Shown in pieces: positions 27,865-36,432 of a DNA stretch of 64,000 nucleotides. Position 1 is the stretch's first letter; the number at the start of each line of letters is the position of its first letter. A program made the position numbers and the translations under genes. Below the pieces are notes generated by a model, which was not told the DNA's origin, searched no databases, and saw nothing but the letters and a program-made list of their open reading frames with translations. Source of the stretch: Flavobacterium araucananum (lineage in GTDB: Bacteria > Bacteroidota > Bacteroidia > Flavobacteriales > Flavobacteriaceae); NCBI RefSeq assembly GCF_002222055.1, contig NZ_MUGS01000034.1:62001-126000 (forward strand), written 5' to 3'.

Positions 27865-28329
27865 CTTGACTGCTTAAAATTAATTGGCTAAACGCTTCAG
27901 GAATTGATTATTCATGCAGCGTAATTTGTCAGCCAAAAAGTAAATGTAAGGAATTTAAATTTTACAGAGCCTTCATGAAAAAGGAGAAATTTTAGAAAAA
28001 TAAAGGTCAAGTCCGGTTAACCTTAAAAATTTTATAATGACTGACTTTTGCTTTAGTTGCTTAAATTATTCAAAATCAGGTGTATTTACTTATATATGAC
28101 TGTGTTTTTTTGCATAAACTTGTTCTGTGTTAATGATGCAATTATCTGATTACTAGTTGTTTTGTGTTGATTGTAGTTGCTCTTAATAAAATAAGGGACT
28201 TGTATTTGATACGGGATTAAATATTGAAGAATTGGATATGATAACCATTCTAAGATGTTAAGATATGGCATTTTGAAAAAAATGGATTCGGCCAAAAAGA
28301 CTAAATAAACCAATTAAAACCCAGAAATT
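27865..28329. other. Divergent intergenic region
   Basis: About 465 bp between divergent genes. A 75-codon minus-strand open frame exists (28086-28313), but its composition and lack of context do not support a gene. No repeat or RNA was recognised. Confidence 0.35.
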
Positions 28330-29565
28330 ATGAAATCAAAAATTACACTAACCCTTGCATTTCTTTTTATTATTTTAAAAGCTGAGGCTCAGACGCCCTC
28401 TATAAACGAAGCAAAAAGTGCAGTATTTACCAATAGCTTATCGTATCAAAAGGATTGGAAGAGCTTTATTGACGGACGTATTAAAATAATCGAAGAAGAG
28501 AAAAAGTCACTTGCAACGTCACTTCCTTCTAAAAAAACGGAAACTGAAAAACTAGATGTTTCACTAAAAATAATGGAAAAGGACCAGAAAATTGATTCCT
28601 TACGAAATAGCCTCGAAAATTTGCGCAGGGATGATGCATATCAAGTTTATGATGATTATTATTCAGAAGTAATAGAGCGAAAGAATGACAGTATCAATAT
28701 GTACTTTACGGTCATAAAAAATCAAAAAGGTAAATTGAATCTTAAAGCTTTAGACTCCATTAATGGGCTGATTAATAAAAAGAAAGCAGAACGTGAGAAG
28801 GAGCTTCAGGAGAGAAATGAAAGACTGGCATCTCTGGACAAATTTGATTGGGTATTGCCAACATTGGCTCGATCTAACAGAAAAAAGTTTTTTCATGATA
28901 TGTACAGTAATAATGTAGATAAGCCTATTTTACTAAACTCGTTTGCATTAAATAGCAATAGTGATGCTACTTCTGTTCAAAATGAAATTGTTACGGATAA
29001 TATGTGGGCAGTAAGAGTAACTTTTGGAAGTGTTCTTTCGATATCTTCCGGAGCAAAGAATACCGCAGAGACACCTCAGGAGGTAGCAGCCAAGGACAAA
29101 TACAAAGCAGAACAAGAGGCGCTAAGCAGGTTGGTAAACGGAGGTGGAAATTTTTATCTGGAATTACTACTCCCGCTTTTTTCAACAAACCAAAGTAATG
29201 GAGACCAGATTACCTCTTATAGCTATGCCAATGTAAAAGGAGCAATGGATTTGAAAGATCTTAGTAGTAACGTTGATACATCAACAGCCAATGGAAGTGT
29301 AGGAGTAAATTCTTATTTGGGAATTTCTTCAGATAATAAAAGGTTCAATTTCTTTCTTCAGGGCAATATGAATTATACTTTGGGCAACAATGGGTTTTAT
29401 CAGAATCTGGGGTTAAGTCATGAGAAAGCTTTTTTGAACGGCAAGGTGATAACAGGCGTTACTATTTTAAATAAATTTCGTCTTTCGGCAATTATAACTG
29501 CATTTGGTAGTGATGAAAAAATTAGAAGTAATAAAGTAACTGTCGGCGTTCAAATATTACCCTGA
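28330..29565 (+). CDS. Exported protein with coiled coil and beta-rich C-terminus, unknown
   Basis: The 411-residue protein has a signal peptide at residues 1-20 (MKSKITLTLAFLFIILKAEA). Residues about 45-175 are strongly charged and heptad-like (KTETEKLDVSLKIMEKDQK, KKKAEREKELQERNERL), suggesting a coiled coil. The last 200 residues alternate polar and hydrophobic positions (FYLELLLPLF, RFNFFLQGNMNYTLG) and end KVTVGVQILP, like an outer-membrane beta-barrel. It is probably an outer-membrane protein with a periplasmic coiled coil. I do not recognise the family. Confidence 0.65.
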   Translation: MKSKITLTLAFLFIILKAEAQTPSINEAKSAVFTNSLSYQKDWKSFIDGRIKIIEEEKKSLATSLPSKKTETEKLDVSLKIMEKDQKIDSLRNSLENLRRDDAYQVYDDYYSEVIERKNDSINMYFTVIKNQKGKLNLKALDSINGLINKKKAEREKELQERNERLASLDKFDWVLPTLARSNRKKFFHDMYSNNVDKPILLNSFALNSNSDATSVQNEIVTDNMWAVRVTFGSVLSISSGAKNTAETPQEVAAKDKYKAEQEALSRLVNGGGNFYLELLLPLFSTNQSNGDQITSYSYANVKGAMDLKDLSSNVDTSTANGSVGVNSYLGISSDNKRFNFFLQGNMNYTLGNNGFYQNLGLSHEKAFLNGKVITGVTILNKFRLSAIITAFGSDEKIRSNKVTVGVQILP

Positions 29566-29583
29566 TTATAGGGATTAGCTGCT

Positions 29584-29613
29584 ATCAGAATGATAAGATT
29601 TTATCATTTTGAT
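29584..29613. repeat. Hairpin after the coiled-coil gene
   Basis: ATCAGAATGATAA and TTATCATTTTGAT pair almost perfectly around a short loop, 18 bp after the stop codon. It lacks a clear T-run, so it is an mRNA 3'-end hairpin or weak terminator. Confidence 0.5.
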
Positions 29614-29781
29614 AAGGATATGAATGTAAAATAATATCGTTTTATTGCTATAAAGCCTGTATTTGTAGGTAGTAGGGTTTTTGTTTTAATCGTGGTATGT
29701 GATTTGGATCTTGCATTTTGTATTTCTAAATCGATTAGGTACTTAGCATTATTAACAAAGAGGAAATATGTTCCATAAAAT

Positions 29782-30438
29782 ATGAAAACCCTACAACTTA
29801 CTTCAGATTCTTCTGGCAAAGATTTTCCTTTGCCGTACTTATTACAAGACCAAACACCTTTAATACATAATGATCACGAACCGGAAGGGCTCCATAATTT
29901 TACGATTGAAGTCGCCAGCGAAGCACACCTTTTTTGGGTAAAGGAAATCTGCGAAGTGACTTTATCTTCTGCATTAGCCCGCGGTACAGGAATCTCGGGA
30001 CGCTCTCCTGAATCTCTTGCGCTAAAAATGAAAAAGGGAGAAGCTGTTATTGCTTTTGCGCCAGATGGTGCATGGGCAGGTTTTTCGTTTATATCTTGCT
30101 GGGATAATGGTCGATATGTGTCGAATTCCGGATTAATAGTGGCACCTCAATTTAGACATACAGGGCTTGCAAAGAAAATTAAAAGTAAAATTTTTGAACT
30201 AAGTCGTCAAAAATATCCTGAGGCACGTATCTTTAGTCTGACTACGGGTCTTGCGGTAATGAAAATGAACCACGAACTGGGTTTTGAACCTGTTACTTAT
30301 GCTGAATTAACCACAGATGAGACTTTTTGGGAGAGTTGTAAATCCTGTATCAACTGCCCGATATTAATGAACAAAGAGAGAAAAAATTGTTTGTGTACCG
30401 CTATGCTTTATGATCCCAAACATAACCTAACGGAGTAA
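29782..30438 (+). CDS. GNAT N-acetyltransferase, N-acetylglutamate-synthase-like
   Basis: The 218-residue protein has a GNAT core with SNSGLIVAPQFRHTGLAKKIK (acetyl-CoA loop), followed by FSLTTGLAVMKMNHELGF. The C-terminus carries a cysteine-rich block, SCKSCINCPILMNKERKNC, and ends LCTAMLYDP. This pattern matches the GNAT protein encoded with the arginine operon in Bacteroidetes, thought to supply N-acetylglutamate. Here it stands alone, with a 45-residue N-terminal extension and no arg genes, so it may be a paralogue. The cysteines could bind zinc. Confidence 0.75.
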   Translation: MKTLQLTSDSSGKDFPLPYLLQDQTPLIHNDHEPEGLHNFTIEVASEAHLFWVKEICEVTLSSALARGTGISGRSPESLALKMKKGEAVIAFAPDGAWAGFSFISCWDNGRYVSNSGLIVAPQFRHTGLAKKIKSKIFELSRQKYPEARIFSLTTGLAVMKMNHELGFEPVTYAELTTDETFWESCKSCINCPILMNKERKNCLCTAMLYDPKHNLTE

Positions 30439-30500
30439 GGAATGAAGAGTTTCTTTTGCAATAAGAAAAGTAAAAATAACAGTTGAATTTGTATCAAATA

Positions 30501-30543
30501 AAAAGAGGCTGTCCGAAAAATTACTTTTCTAACAGCCTCTTTA
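30501..30543 (+). terminator. Intrinsic terminator after the GNAT gene
   Basis: AAAGAGGCTGT pairs with ACAGCCTCTTT around an inner A+T-rich stem-loop. It lies about 65 bases after the stop codon. Confidence 0.75.
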
Positions 30544-30589
30544 GGATATTAATCTCTTGAGAGACATTTACCTTTTGGGAGTACTTATT

Positions 30590-30738
30590 TTTAACACATA
30601 GAAACATCGTTTTTGTTTGCTTAAAGAAGGCTTTTCACTTCGTTAAAATGTACATAAGTTGTTATGTGAAAGAAATATATTTTTTTTTTGCATTTCTTTA
30701 TTATCTGTAAAACCTATGTTTCTATGTGCTAGATTTTT
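30590..30738. repeat. Short inverted-repeat element, copy B
   Basis: The left end reads TTAACACATAGAAACATCG and the right end AAAACCTATGTTTCTATGTG, as an inverted pair about 150 bp apart. The interior again has smaller symmetric pieces (CATAAGTTGTTATG near 30653). There is no ORF. It belongs with copies A, C and D. Confidence 0.8.
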
Positions 30739-30791
30739 TTGTGCCCCATGTAAAGCGAAAAAAACAAGAAATTACCCCCAACAGATTATAA

Positions 30792-31730
30792 TTAATTAAT
30801 TTTTACCAAATGTTTTTCGATACTGGCTCTGTCAGATTCGTATTGTGCAGGCAGTTTTAGATTTTTTCCTAATTCTTCTAAGCTTTCATCTACTGTAAAT
30901 CCAGGATTTTCGGTAGCAATTTCAAATAAAACTCCGCCTGGTTCTCTAAAATAAAGAGAGTGGAAGTAGTTTCTATCAATTTGCGGTGTAATAGACAACC
31001 CAAATTCTTCGATTTTTTCACGAAAGTGCATTAAAATTTCATCATTTTGCACTCTGAACGCTACGTGGTGAACAGATCCGTTGGCTACATGGCCGCGTTT
31101 TTCTTCGGCTAGCTCTACCAGGTCAACAATTGCAGCATTTTCTACAGCATCAGTTGCATAGCGGTAACGGTTTACGTCTTGTTCGATTAATTTGTAACCA
31201 AAAATTTCGGTTAAGATCGCAGCAGTTGCTTTTATACTGTTTAAAGTAAGTGTAATGTTATGAAAACCTCTCGTTGCCACATCAGCTTTTACTTCATCAG
31301 TTTCCCATGGTTTTCTGTTATCCCCGGTTTTAGATTCGATTAATTCTAATTTTAAACCATCAGGATCTAAGAAAGTCAGGTATTTTTCGCCAAATTTTTC
31401 AGCAGGTTTGTTGTAGATCACATTGTATTTTTCAAAGCGTTTCTGCCAGAAATCAAGACTTCCTTCAGGAACTGAATATCCAATTTCGGTTGCCATTCCG
31501 GAACCTTTTCGTCCTTGTTGAATTCCTTCTCCCCAAGGGAAAAAAGTTAAGATTGTTCCCGCACTTCCAACTTCATCACCAAAGTAAAAATGATAGGTTC
31601 CCGGATCATCAAAATTTACTGTTTTTTTTATAAAACGTAAACCTAATATTTTTGAGTAAAAGTCGAAGTTGCGTTTAGCATCACCTGCAATTGCAGTAAT
31701 GTGGTGTAAGCCTAAAATTTTATTTTCCAT
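30792..31730 (-). CDS. Ring-cleaving dioxygenase of the VOC superfamily (MhqO-like)
   Basis: The 312-residue protein has two VOC modules: ILGLHHITAIAGDAKRNFDFY at the N-terminus and RGFHNITLTLNSIKATAAIL from about residue 155. Candidate metal ligands are His9, His near 220 (VHHVAFRV) and Glu near 270 (GGVLFEIATE). The order and length match the MhqO/MhqA-type dioxygenases induced by quinones and catechols. It is divergent from a GAF/sigma-54 activator. Its upstream region carries a palindrome also found before the 48.2 kb cluster. Confidence 0.88.
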   Translation of the reverse strand: MENKILGLHHITAIAGDAKRNFDFYSKILGLRFIKKTVNFDDPGTYHFYFGDEVGSAGTILTFFPWGEGIQQGRKGSGMATEIGYSVPEGSLDFWQKRFEKYNVIYNKPAEKFGEKYLTFLDPDGLKLELIESKTGDNRKPWETDEVKADVATRGFHNITLTLNSIKATAAILTEIFGYKLIEQDVNRYRYATDAVENAAIVDLVELAEEKRGHVANGSVHHVAFRVQNDEILMHFREKIEEFGLSITPQIDRNYFHSLYFREPGGVLFEIATENPGFTVDESLEELGKNLKLPAQYESDRASIEKHLVKIN

Positions 31731-31767
31731 GGTATTTTTATATTAAATTGTTATTGATTTTGTTTTA

Positions 31768-31812
31768 CAAATTTACGTCCGTTATGGCTGTGCATCGATT
31801 AACCTAGATTAA
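31768..31812 (-). promoter_or_regulatory. Activator-type promoter, palindrome plus -7 box (copy 1)
   Basis: On the minus strand TAAATTTG (31775-31768) matches TAnnTTTG. Upstream, 31799-31812 holds TTAACCTAGATTAA, a near-palindrome, with 23 bp between the two elements. The palindrome lies where a -33 element would be (centre near -42), as for a class II activator. The same two elements at the same spacing precede the gene at 48184. Confidence 0.65.
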
Positions 31813-32035
31813 GAAATAAAAAGCGATTCAATTTTCTATTTGTGTTCTAATAGCCAAATAGTATTCCGTTTGTGGTAAGTATTTGTATATTAATGTTTTA
31901 ATTATTTTTTATGTTTTTGAATTACACGATATATCGTAATTTTATGAGTCAAAAAGTATTTATTTAGAAAACCGATAGTATTTTAACTAGGGCTATTACT
32001 TAAATTTACCAGTATAACCATACCAATTATCCTTT

Positions 32036-33628
32036 ATGGAAAAGCCAACAGATCAAACTGCTATTATAATGAACCGATTGCAGGAAAGGGAACGGGAGCA
32101 AACCTTGATTTTTTCTATTTGCAATGCATTGTCTCAGGCTTTAACAAAAGATGAATTTAATACTGTTGTAAACGATGTATTAAAAGAACAGTTGCATTTT
32201 GATGATTTTATTTTGGCTTCGTCGAATGATACAGAAACGGACTATCATATTTTCTATCAATTTTTACAGAAAGATTCAGCACTTAAAAGTTATATGACAA
32301 ATGATGGTTTTTTTGATGTTTGTACAGATTCTGCTGATGCGGTTGTCTTTGATCTGAAAACATTAGACGCAAAAAAAAATAATGTTCCGGATTACATTAC
32401 TATTGCAAATAACAAGGGTTTCCGGAACGGCATTGGGGTTTGTCTCCCTTATAGTAAAGGAGGGCGAAATGTGCTTTTTTTGTTTTTTAGAAATGCGGTT
32501 GCTTTTAGCAGGGAATCGAACCGGATCATTAGAGGATTTGCGGTGCAACTTTGCATCACCATGCGCAATATTGTTCTGGCTCAGCAATATGAAAACCAGC
32601 TTAGTGAGTTGAATTTTTTAAAAAGCAATTCGGCCCCGGAAAAAGAACAAGCGGTAGCGATAAACCGTATAGGTTTTCAGGGAATTATAGGAAACAGTGC
32701 CGCAATGCAAAACGTTTATGAATTGATTGCACAAGTAGCATTATCTCCGTCTACAGTTTTAATTTCCGGAGAAACAGGCACCGGAAAGGAACTTGTAGCC
32801 AGTGCTATTCATAGTTTGTCATTGGTTGGGAATAAAAAAATGATCAAATTAAACTGTGCTTCAATTCCGGCAAATCTTATCGAAAGTGAATTGTTCGGAC
32901 ATGAGAAAGGAGCTTTTACGGGGGCAACGGAACTACGAATTGGCAAATTTGAACAGGCCGAAAACAGTACTATTTTTCTGGATGAAATAGGGGAGTTACC
33001 TTTAGAACTACAAGGGAAATTGCTTCGTGTTTTACAGGAAAAGGAAATAGAAAGAATTGGCGGAAAAAACACCATCAAAATAAATGCAAGGGTTATTGCG
33101 GCTACAAACAAATCGCTGGCCAATGAGGTTGCTCAGGAGCGCTTTAGAAGTGATCTTTATTATCGTCTAAATGTGTTTCCAATTCCGTTGCCGGCTTTGC
33201 GGGAACGTAAAGAAGATATTACCGTTTTGGGAAATTTTTTCCTGGAAAGGCATTCTAAAAAAACAGGAAAAAAAATTAAAGGTTTTTCAAAAAAAGTACT
33301 TAACAGTATGCTGGCAAATGCCTGGCCGGGAAATGTGCGTGAATTAGAAAATATGATCGAAAGAAGTATTTTGTTTGCAAAAGAGGAAACGATAAAAGAA
33401 ATGTCTTTTCCTGAATTTCCGGTCACAGCCCCCAATACTGCCCAAACTGATTTTTATACCAAAACCTTGCAGGAAGTAGAGAAGGAGCACATCCTAAAAG
33501 TGGTAAAAAAATGCAACGGAAGAATTTCGGGACCTCAGGGTGCAGCAGTTTTATTAGACTTACCCGCAACAACGCTGATTTCTAAAATGCAAAAACTGGG
33601 TATTAAAAAAGAACATTTCTTTAGTTGA
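32036..33628 (+). CDS. Sigma-54-dependent activator with GAF domain
   Basis: The protein has 530 residues. Residues about 20-185 form a GAF-like sensor. Residues about 215-445 are the AAA+ domain, with Walker A GETGTGKE (245-252), the sigma-54 contact loop GAFTGA (292-297) and Walker B TIFLDEIGELP. The C-terminus is a Fis-type helix-turn-helix (GRISGPQGAAVLLDLPATTL). It activates sigma-54 promoters in response to a small ligand. The divergent dioxygenase is a natural candidate target, although no -24/-12 sequence is evident before it. Confidence 0.93.
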   Translation: MEKPTDQTAIIMNRLQEREREQTLIFSICNALSQALTKDEFNTVVNDVLKEQLHFDDFILASSNDTETDYHIFYQFLQKDSALKSYMTNDGFFDVCTDSADAVVFDLKTLDAKKNNVPDYITIANNKGFRNGIGVCLPYSKGGRNVLFLFFRNAVAFSRESNRIIRGFAVQLCITMRNIVLAQQYENQLSELNFLKSNSAPEKEQAVAINRIGFQGIIGNSAAMQNVYELIAQVALSPSTVLISGETGTGKELVASAIHSLSLVGNKKMIKLNCASIPANLIESELFGHEKGAFTGATELRIGKFEQAENSTIFLDEIGELPLELQGKLLRVLQEKEIERIGGKNTIKINARVIAATNKSLANEVAQERFRSDLYYRLNVFPIPLPALRERKEDITVLGNFFLERHSKKTGKKIKGFSKKVLNSMLANAWPGNVRELENMIERSILFAKEETIKEMSFPEFPVTAPNTAQTDFYTKTLQEVEKEHILKVVKKCNGRISGPQGAAVLLDLPATTLISKMQKLGIKKEHFFS

Positions 33629-33630
33629 TT

Positions 33631-34248
33631 TTACTCCTGAATCATCTTTATTTTTCCGGAAGAAACTGCCCAATAAAGGAGCAAAAGCATGCTTATTGCC
33701 AAAGCAACTTTTGGAAATTGAAATGAAATTGCAAAAGCAATTAAATAGGTTGGAAATCCGTACAGGTAATTGTTTCTGATTTTTTTTATGGCCAGATTGG
33801 TAATTTCAGGACGTAAAAGTTTCCTGTCCCTACTCGCTATAAACCACAAAAGGTTGTACGAGATATTGATAAGAACAAAGATTCCGGTATAAATTGCTAC
33901 GGCAATACCGGAAGCCTGCCCATCAAAAAAACGGGCTAATAATGCTGTAGGATATGATACTGCTGTAACCAGAAAAAGTATTAATCCGTTAGTGAACATT
34001 ATGGCAGTATTGCGGCTGTAAATTTGTTTGAAAATTTTGTGATGATTGACCCACATGATAAAAATACTGAAAAAAGAAAGCGTAAAAGCAAGGTAGGATG
34101 TCCATTCGCCTTTTAGATAAACTAAAAGATCAGTACCATTTTTTACAACATTTGTATCCGGAACATGAAGATCTAAGACCAAAAGTGTAATCGCAATCGC
34201 AAAAACAGCATCGCTGAAATTCTCAATTCTTACAGTTTCTTTTTCCAT
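33631..34248 (-). CDS. TMEM175-family potassium channel
   Basis: The 205-residue protein has about six hydrophobic helices. It begins RIENFSDAVFAIAITLLVLDLHVP, the FSDA selectivity-helix signature of bacterial TMEM175 (DUF1211) K+ channels, which work as tetramers in the inner membrane. Its stop is two bases from the convergent sigma-54 activator's stop. The 229-bp repeat array starts immediately upstream of its ATG and may influence its promoter. Confidence 0.9.
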   Translation of the reverse strand: MEKETVRIENFSDAVFAIAITLLVLDLHVPDTNVVKNGTDLLVYLKGEWTSYLAFTLSFFSIFIMWVNHHKIFKQIYSRNTAIMFTNGLILFLVTAVSYPTALLARFFDGQASGIAVAIYTGIFVLINISYNLLWFIASRDRKLLRPEITNLAIKKIRNNYLYGFPTYLIAFAISFQFPKVALAISMLLLLYWAVSSGKIKMIQE

Positions 34249-34251
34249 TTT

Positions 34252-35170
34252 TTTTCTGATTTTTTGGTTGCTTATTTCTGAGGTTTTTTCACGCAGATTT
34301 AGCAGATTTTTTTTTAATCTGTGGCTGTTTTTTCACGCAGATTTGGCAGATTTTTTATTCTGGTTAATTTTAAAACACATTTAACATGAAAAAATCTGAG
34401 ACCATCTGCTTAAATCATTTTAAATCTGCGTGAAATAAAATCATTATAATCCTTTAATCGGTGACTGATATTTTTTATAATTTTTTCTTTGCTTATTTCT
34501 GAGGTTTTTTCACTCAGAGTTAGCAGAATTTTTTAATCTGTGGCTGTTTTTTTCTCGCAGATTTGGCAGATTTAGGAGATTTTTTATTTTGGTTAATTTT
34601 AAAACACATTTAAAGATTAAAAAATTTGCGACTATCTGCTTAGATCATTTTAAATCTGCGTGAAATAAAAATTATTATAATCCTTTAATCCGTTACTGAT
34701 ATTTTTTTGATTTTTTGTTTGCTTATTTCTGAGGCTTTTTCACTCAGAGTTAGCAGATTTTTTTAATCTGTGGCTGTTTTTTTCTCGCAGATTTGGCAGA
34801 TTTAGGAGATTTTTTATTCTGGTTAATTTTAAAACACATTTAACATGAAAAAATCTGAGACCATCTGCTTAAATCATTTTAAATCTGCGTGAAATAAAAA
34901 TTATTATAATCCTTTAATCCGTGATTGATGTTTTTTTGATTTTTTCTTTGCTTATTTCTGAGGTTTTTTCACTCTGAGTTAGCAGATTTTTTTTAATCTG
35001 TGACTGTTTTTTTCTCGCAGATTTGGCAGATTTAGGAGATTTTTTATTCTGGTTAATTTTAAAACACATTGAAACATTAAAAAATTTGAGACTATCTGCT
35101 TAGATCATTTTAAATCTGCGTGAAACAAAAATTATTATAATCCTTTAATCGGTGACTGATATTTTAAAAT
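34252..35170. repeat. Tandem array of four ~229-bp units, each an inverted repeat
   Basis: The marker GCTTATTTCTGAGG recurs at 34270, 34491, 34721 and 34950, giving periods of 221, 230 and 229 bp. Each unit contains CACGCAGATTT- or CTCGCAGATTTGGCAGATTT-type sequence, a central AAAACACATT stretch and then AAATCTGCGTGAAA, so the ends can pair. The copies differ by scattered substitutions and one short internal deletion in the first. There is no ORF. Related single pieces lie near 35885 and 41330. Confidence 0.9.
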
Positions 35171-35227
35171 TTTATAAAGATTAATTTTCGCCATTTGCAT
35201 CGCTGTAAACACGGGTAATTTGTATCA

Positions 35228-35848
35228 TTATTTTTTAGTAAAAACAAGTGCGTTGGCAAAATCTACTTCGTCCTGACTTATGGTATGTCCCATATTGTCA
35301 TAGATTTTTTTAGTAACTATTGCTCCCATTTTTTCTAAAAGTGCGGCTGTTTCATTTACCCTTTCTACCGGAACATGAAAATCAGGATCGCTTGTACCAA
35401 TAAAAACTGGGGTGTTTTCAAAGTTTCCGGCATAATGATCTTCATATACTTTATCCCCAATAAGTCCGCCTGTAAAAGCGACAACACCACCGTATTTTGC
35501 AGCATTTCTGGCTGTAAATTCTAAGGCAAGACAAGCTCCTTGTGAGAATCCCAGAAAATAAATATTCTCCTTTTCGATTCCGTTTTGCTGAATGGCTACA
35601 ACAACCTGATGAATAGCCTCTAATGATTTCGAAAACGAAGGTTCGTTTTCTTCAATTGGTACCAGAAACGAATAGGGATACCAGGTTCTGTTTTCGGCCT
35701 GAGGAGCAACCAATGCGAAATCAGTAACATTAAGATGTTTTGCAATGGAGAGAATATCATGAGCGCCCGCACCTCGGCCGTGAATCATAATTAAAGCCTT
35801 TTTGGCTTCATTTAGAGGGATACCGTTTGTTATAATTTCTAAACTCAT
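35228..35848 (-). CDS. Phospholipase/carboxylesterase-type alpha/beta hydrolase
   Basis: The 206-residue cytosolic protein has the hydrolase-fold features IMHGRGAGAHDI near the N-terminus, the nucleophile elbow GFSQGA, an Asp in GTSDPDFHVP and a His in DNMGHTIS. It matches the small carboxylesterase (YpfH/Est) family acting on short-chain esters, lysophospholipids or thioesters. It lies downstream of the kinase/regulator operon, separated by about 290 bp of repeats, so co-transcription is uncertain. Confidence 0.88.
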   Translation of the reverse strand: MSLEIITNGIPLNEAKKALIMIHGRGAGAHDILSIAKHLNVTDFALVAPQAENRTWYPYSFLVPIEENEPSFSKSLEAIHQVVVAIQQNGIEKENIYFLGFSQGACLALEFTARNAAKYGGVVAFTGGLIGDKVYEDHYAGNFENTPVFIGTSDPDFHVPVERVNETAALLEKMGAIVTKKIYDNMGHTISQDEVDFANALVFTKK

Positions 35849-35884
35849 ATTGTTTTGTTTTTTTAATTAATTGTGTCTAATTAT

Positions 35885-36100
35885 TTTTCACGCAGATTTG
35901 GCAGATTTGGCAGATTTTTTAATCTATCTAATCCTTTATCCCGATAACTATCGGGAGTGACAAAAGTGGTTACACAATCTTGTCATTTCGACGCAGGAGA
36001 AATCTTCGTAAGTAACTCCGCAACGAGAATCCAATCTTTGTCGAGCTTCTCGTGGAGATTTACTTCGTCTTTTCGCTATCGGCTCGGGTTAGTACATTTT
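35885..36100. repeat. Dispersed-repeat fragments
   Basis: The stretch starts with CACGCAGATTTGGCAGATTT, related to the 229-bp array. It continues with an 8-bp-arm inverted repeat TCCCGATAACTATCGGGA (35939-35956). From about 35980 a TGTCATTTCGACGCAGGAGA-type sequence runs to about 36090, with inverted pieces such as CGAGCTTCTCG. The latter resembles intergenic repeats I recall from flavobacterial genomes. No gene. Confidence 0.55.
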
Positions 36101-36136
36101 TTTTAATCTATTTAATCCTTTAATCTGTGGCCATAA

Positions 36137-36427
36137 TTATTTTTTCCAGATGTCCTGATATTCGTCCGGATGTCTCTTGAATTGTGCGTGCACATACGGG
36201 CAAAGTGGTAAAACCATCAAATTATTGGCGCGTACATAGGATGTCATTTCATCCAGTAGTTTTTTGGCATATCCTTTTCCTTCGGCTTCAGGCTCAACTC
36301 CGGTATGGTAAACCGTTAGTAAATCGTCTTTGATGCTTACGGTCATTTCGCCTAGTTTTTTATCCTCGACATACAGATTAAAAGCACCATGTTTTTTCTC
36401 GTCTAATTCTAGTTTTATTGTTTCCAT
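36137..36427 (-). CDS. Small GNAT-like acetyltransferase (YjdJ type)
   Basis: The 96-residue protein has the compact GNAT fold: GEMTVSIKDDLLTVYHTGV, then the acetyl-CoA loop EAEGKGYAKKLLDEM, then LCPYVHAQFKRHPDEYQDI, which is typical of this small family. The substrate is unknown. It starts five bases after the response-regulator stop, so it is the third gene of the kinase operon. Confidence 0.85.
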   Translation of the reverse strand: METIKLELDEKKHGAFNLYVEDKKLGEMTVSIKDDLLTVYHTGVEPEAEGKGYAKKLLDEMTSYVRANNLMVLPLCPYVHAQFKRHPDEYQDIWKK

Positions 36428-36432
36428 ATTTT

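Noticed and set aside
28086..28313. 75-codon minus-strand open frame
   Set aside because: No domain, no clear start context, and a composition expected from A+T-rich intergenic DNA in front of a divergent gene.
31741..31798. Sigma-54 (-24/-12) promoter before the ring-cleaving dioxygenase
   Set aside because: No TGGCAC-N5-TTGC-like pair is present on the minus strand; a TAnnTTTG box is.
34252..35170. Considered as a CRISPR array
   Set aside because: The repeat unit is about 229 bp with no unique spacers between short repeats, and no cas genes are present.
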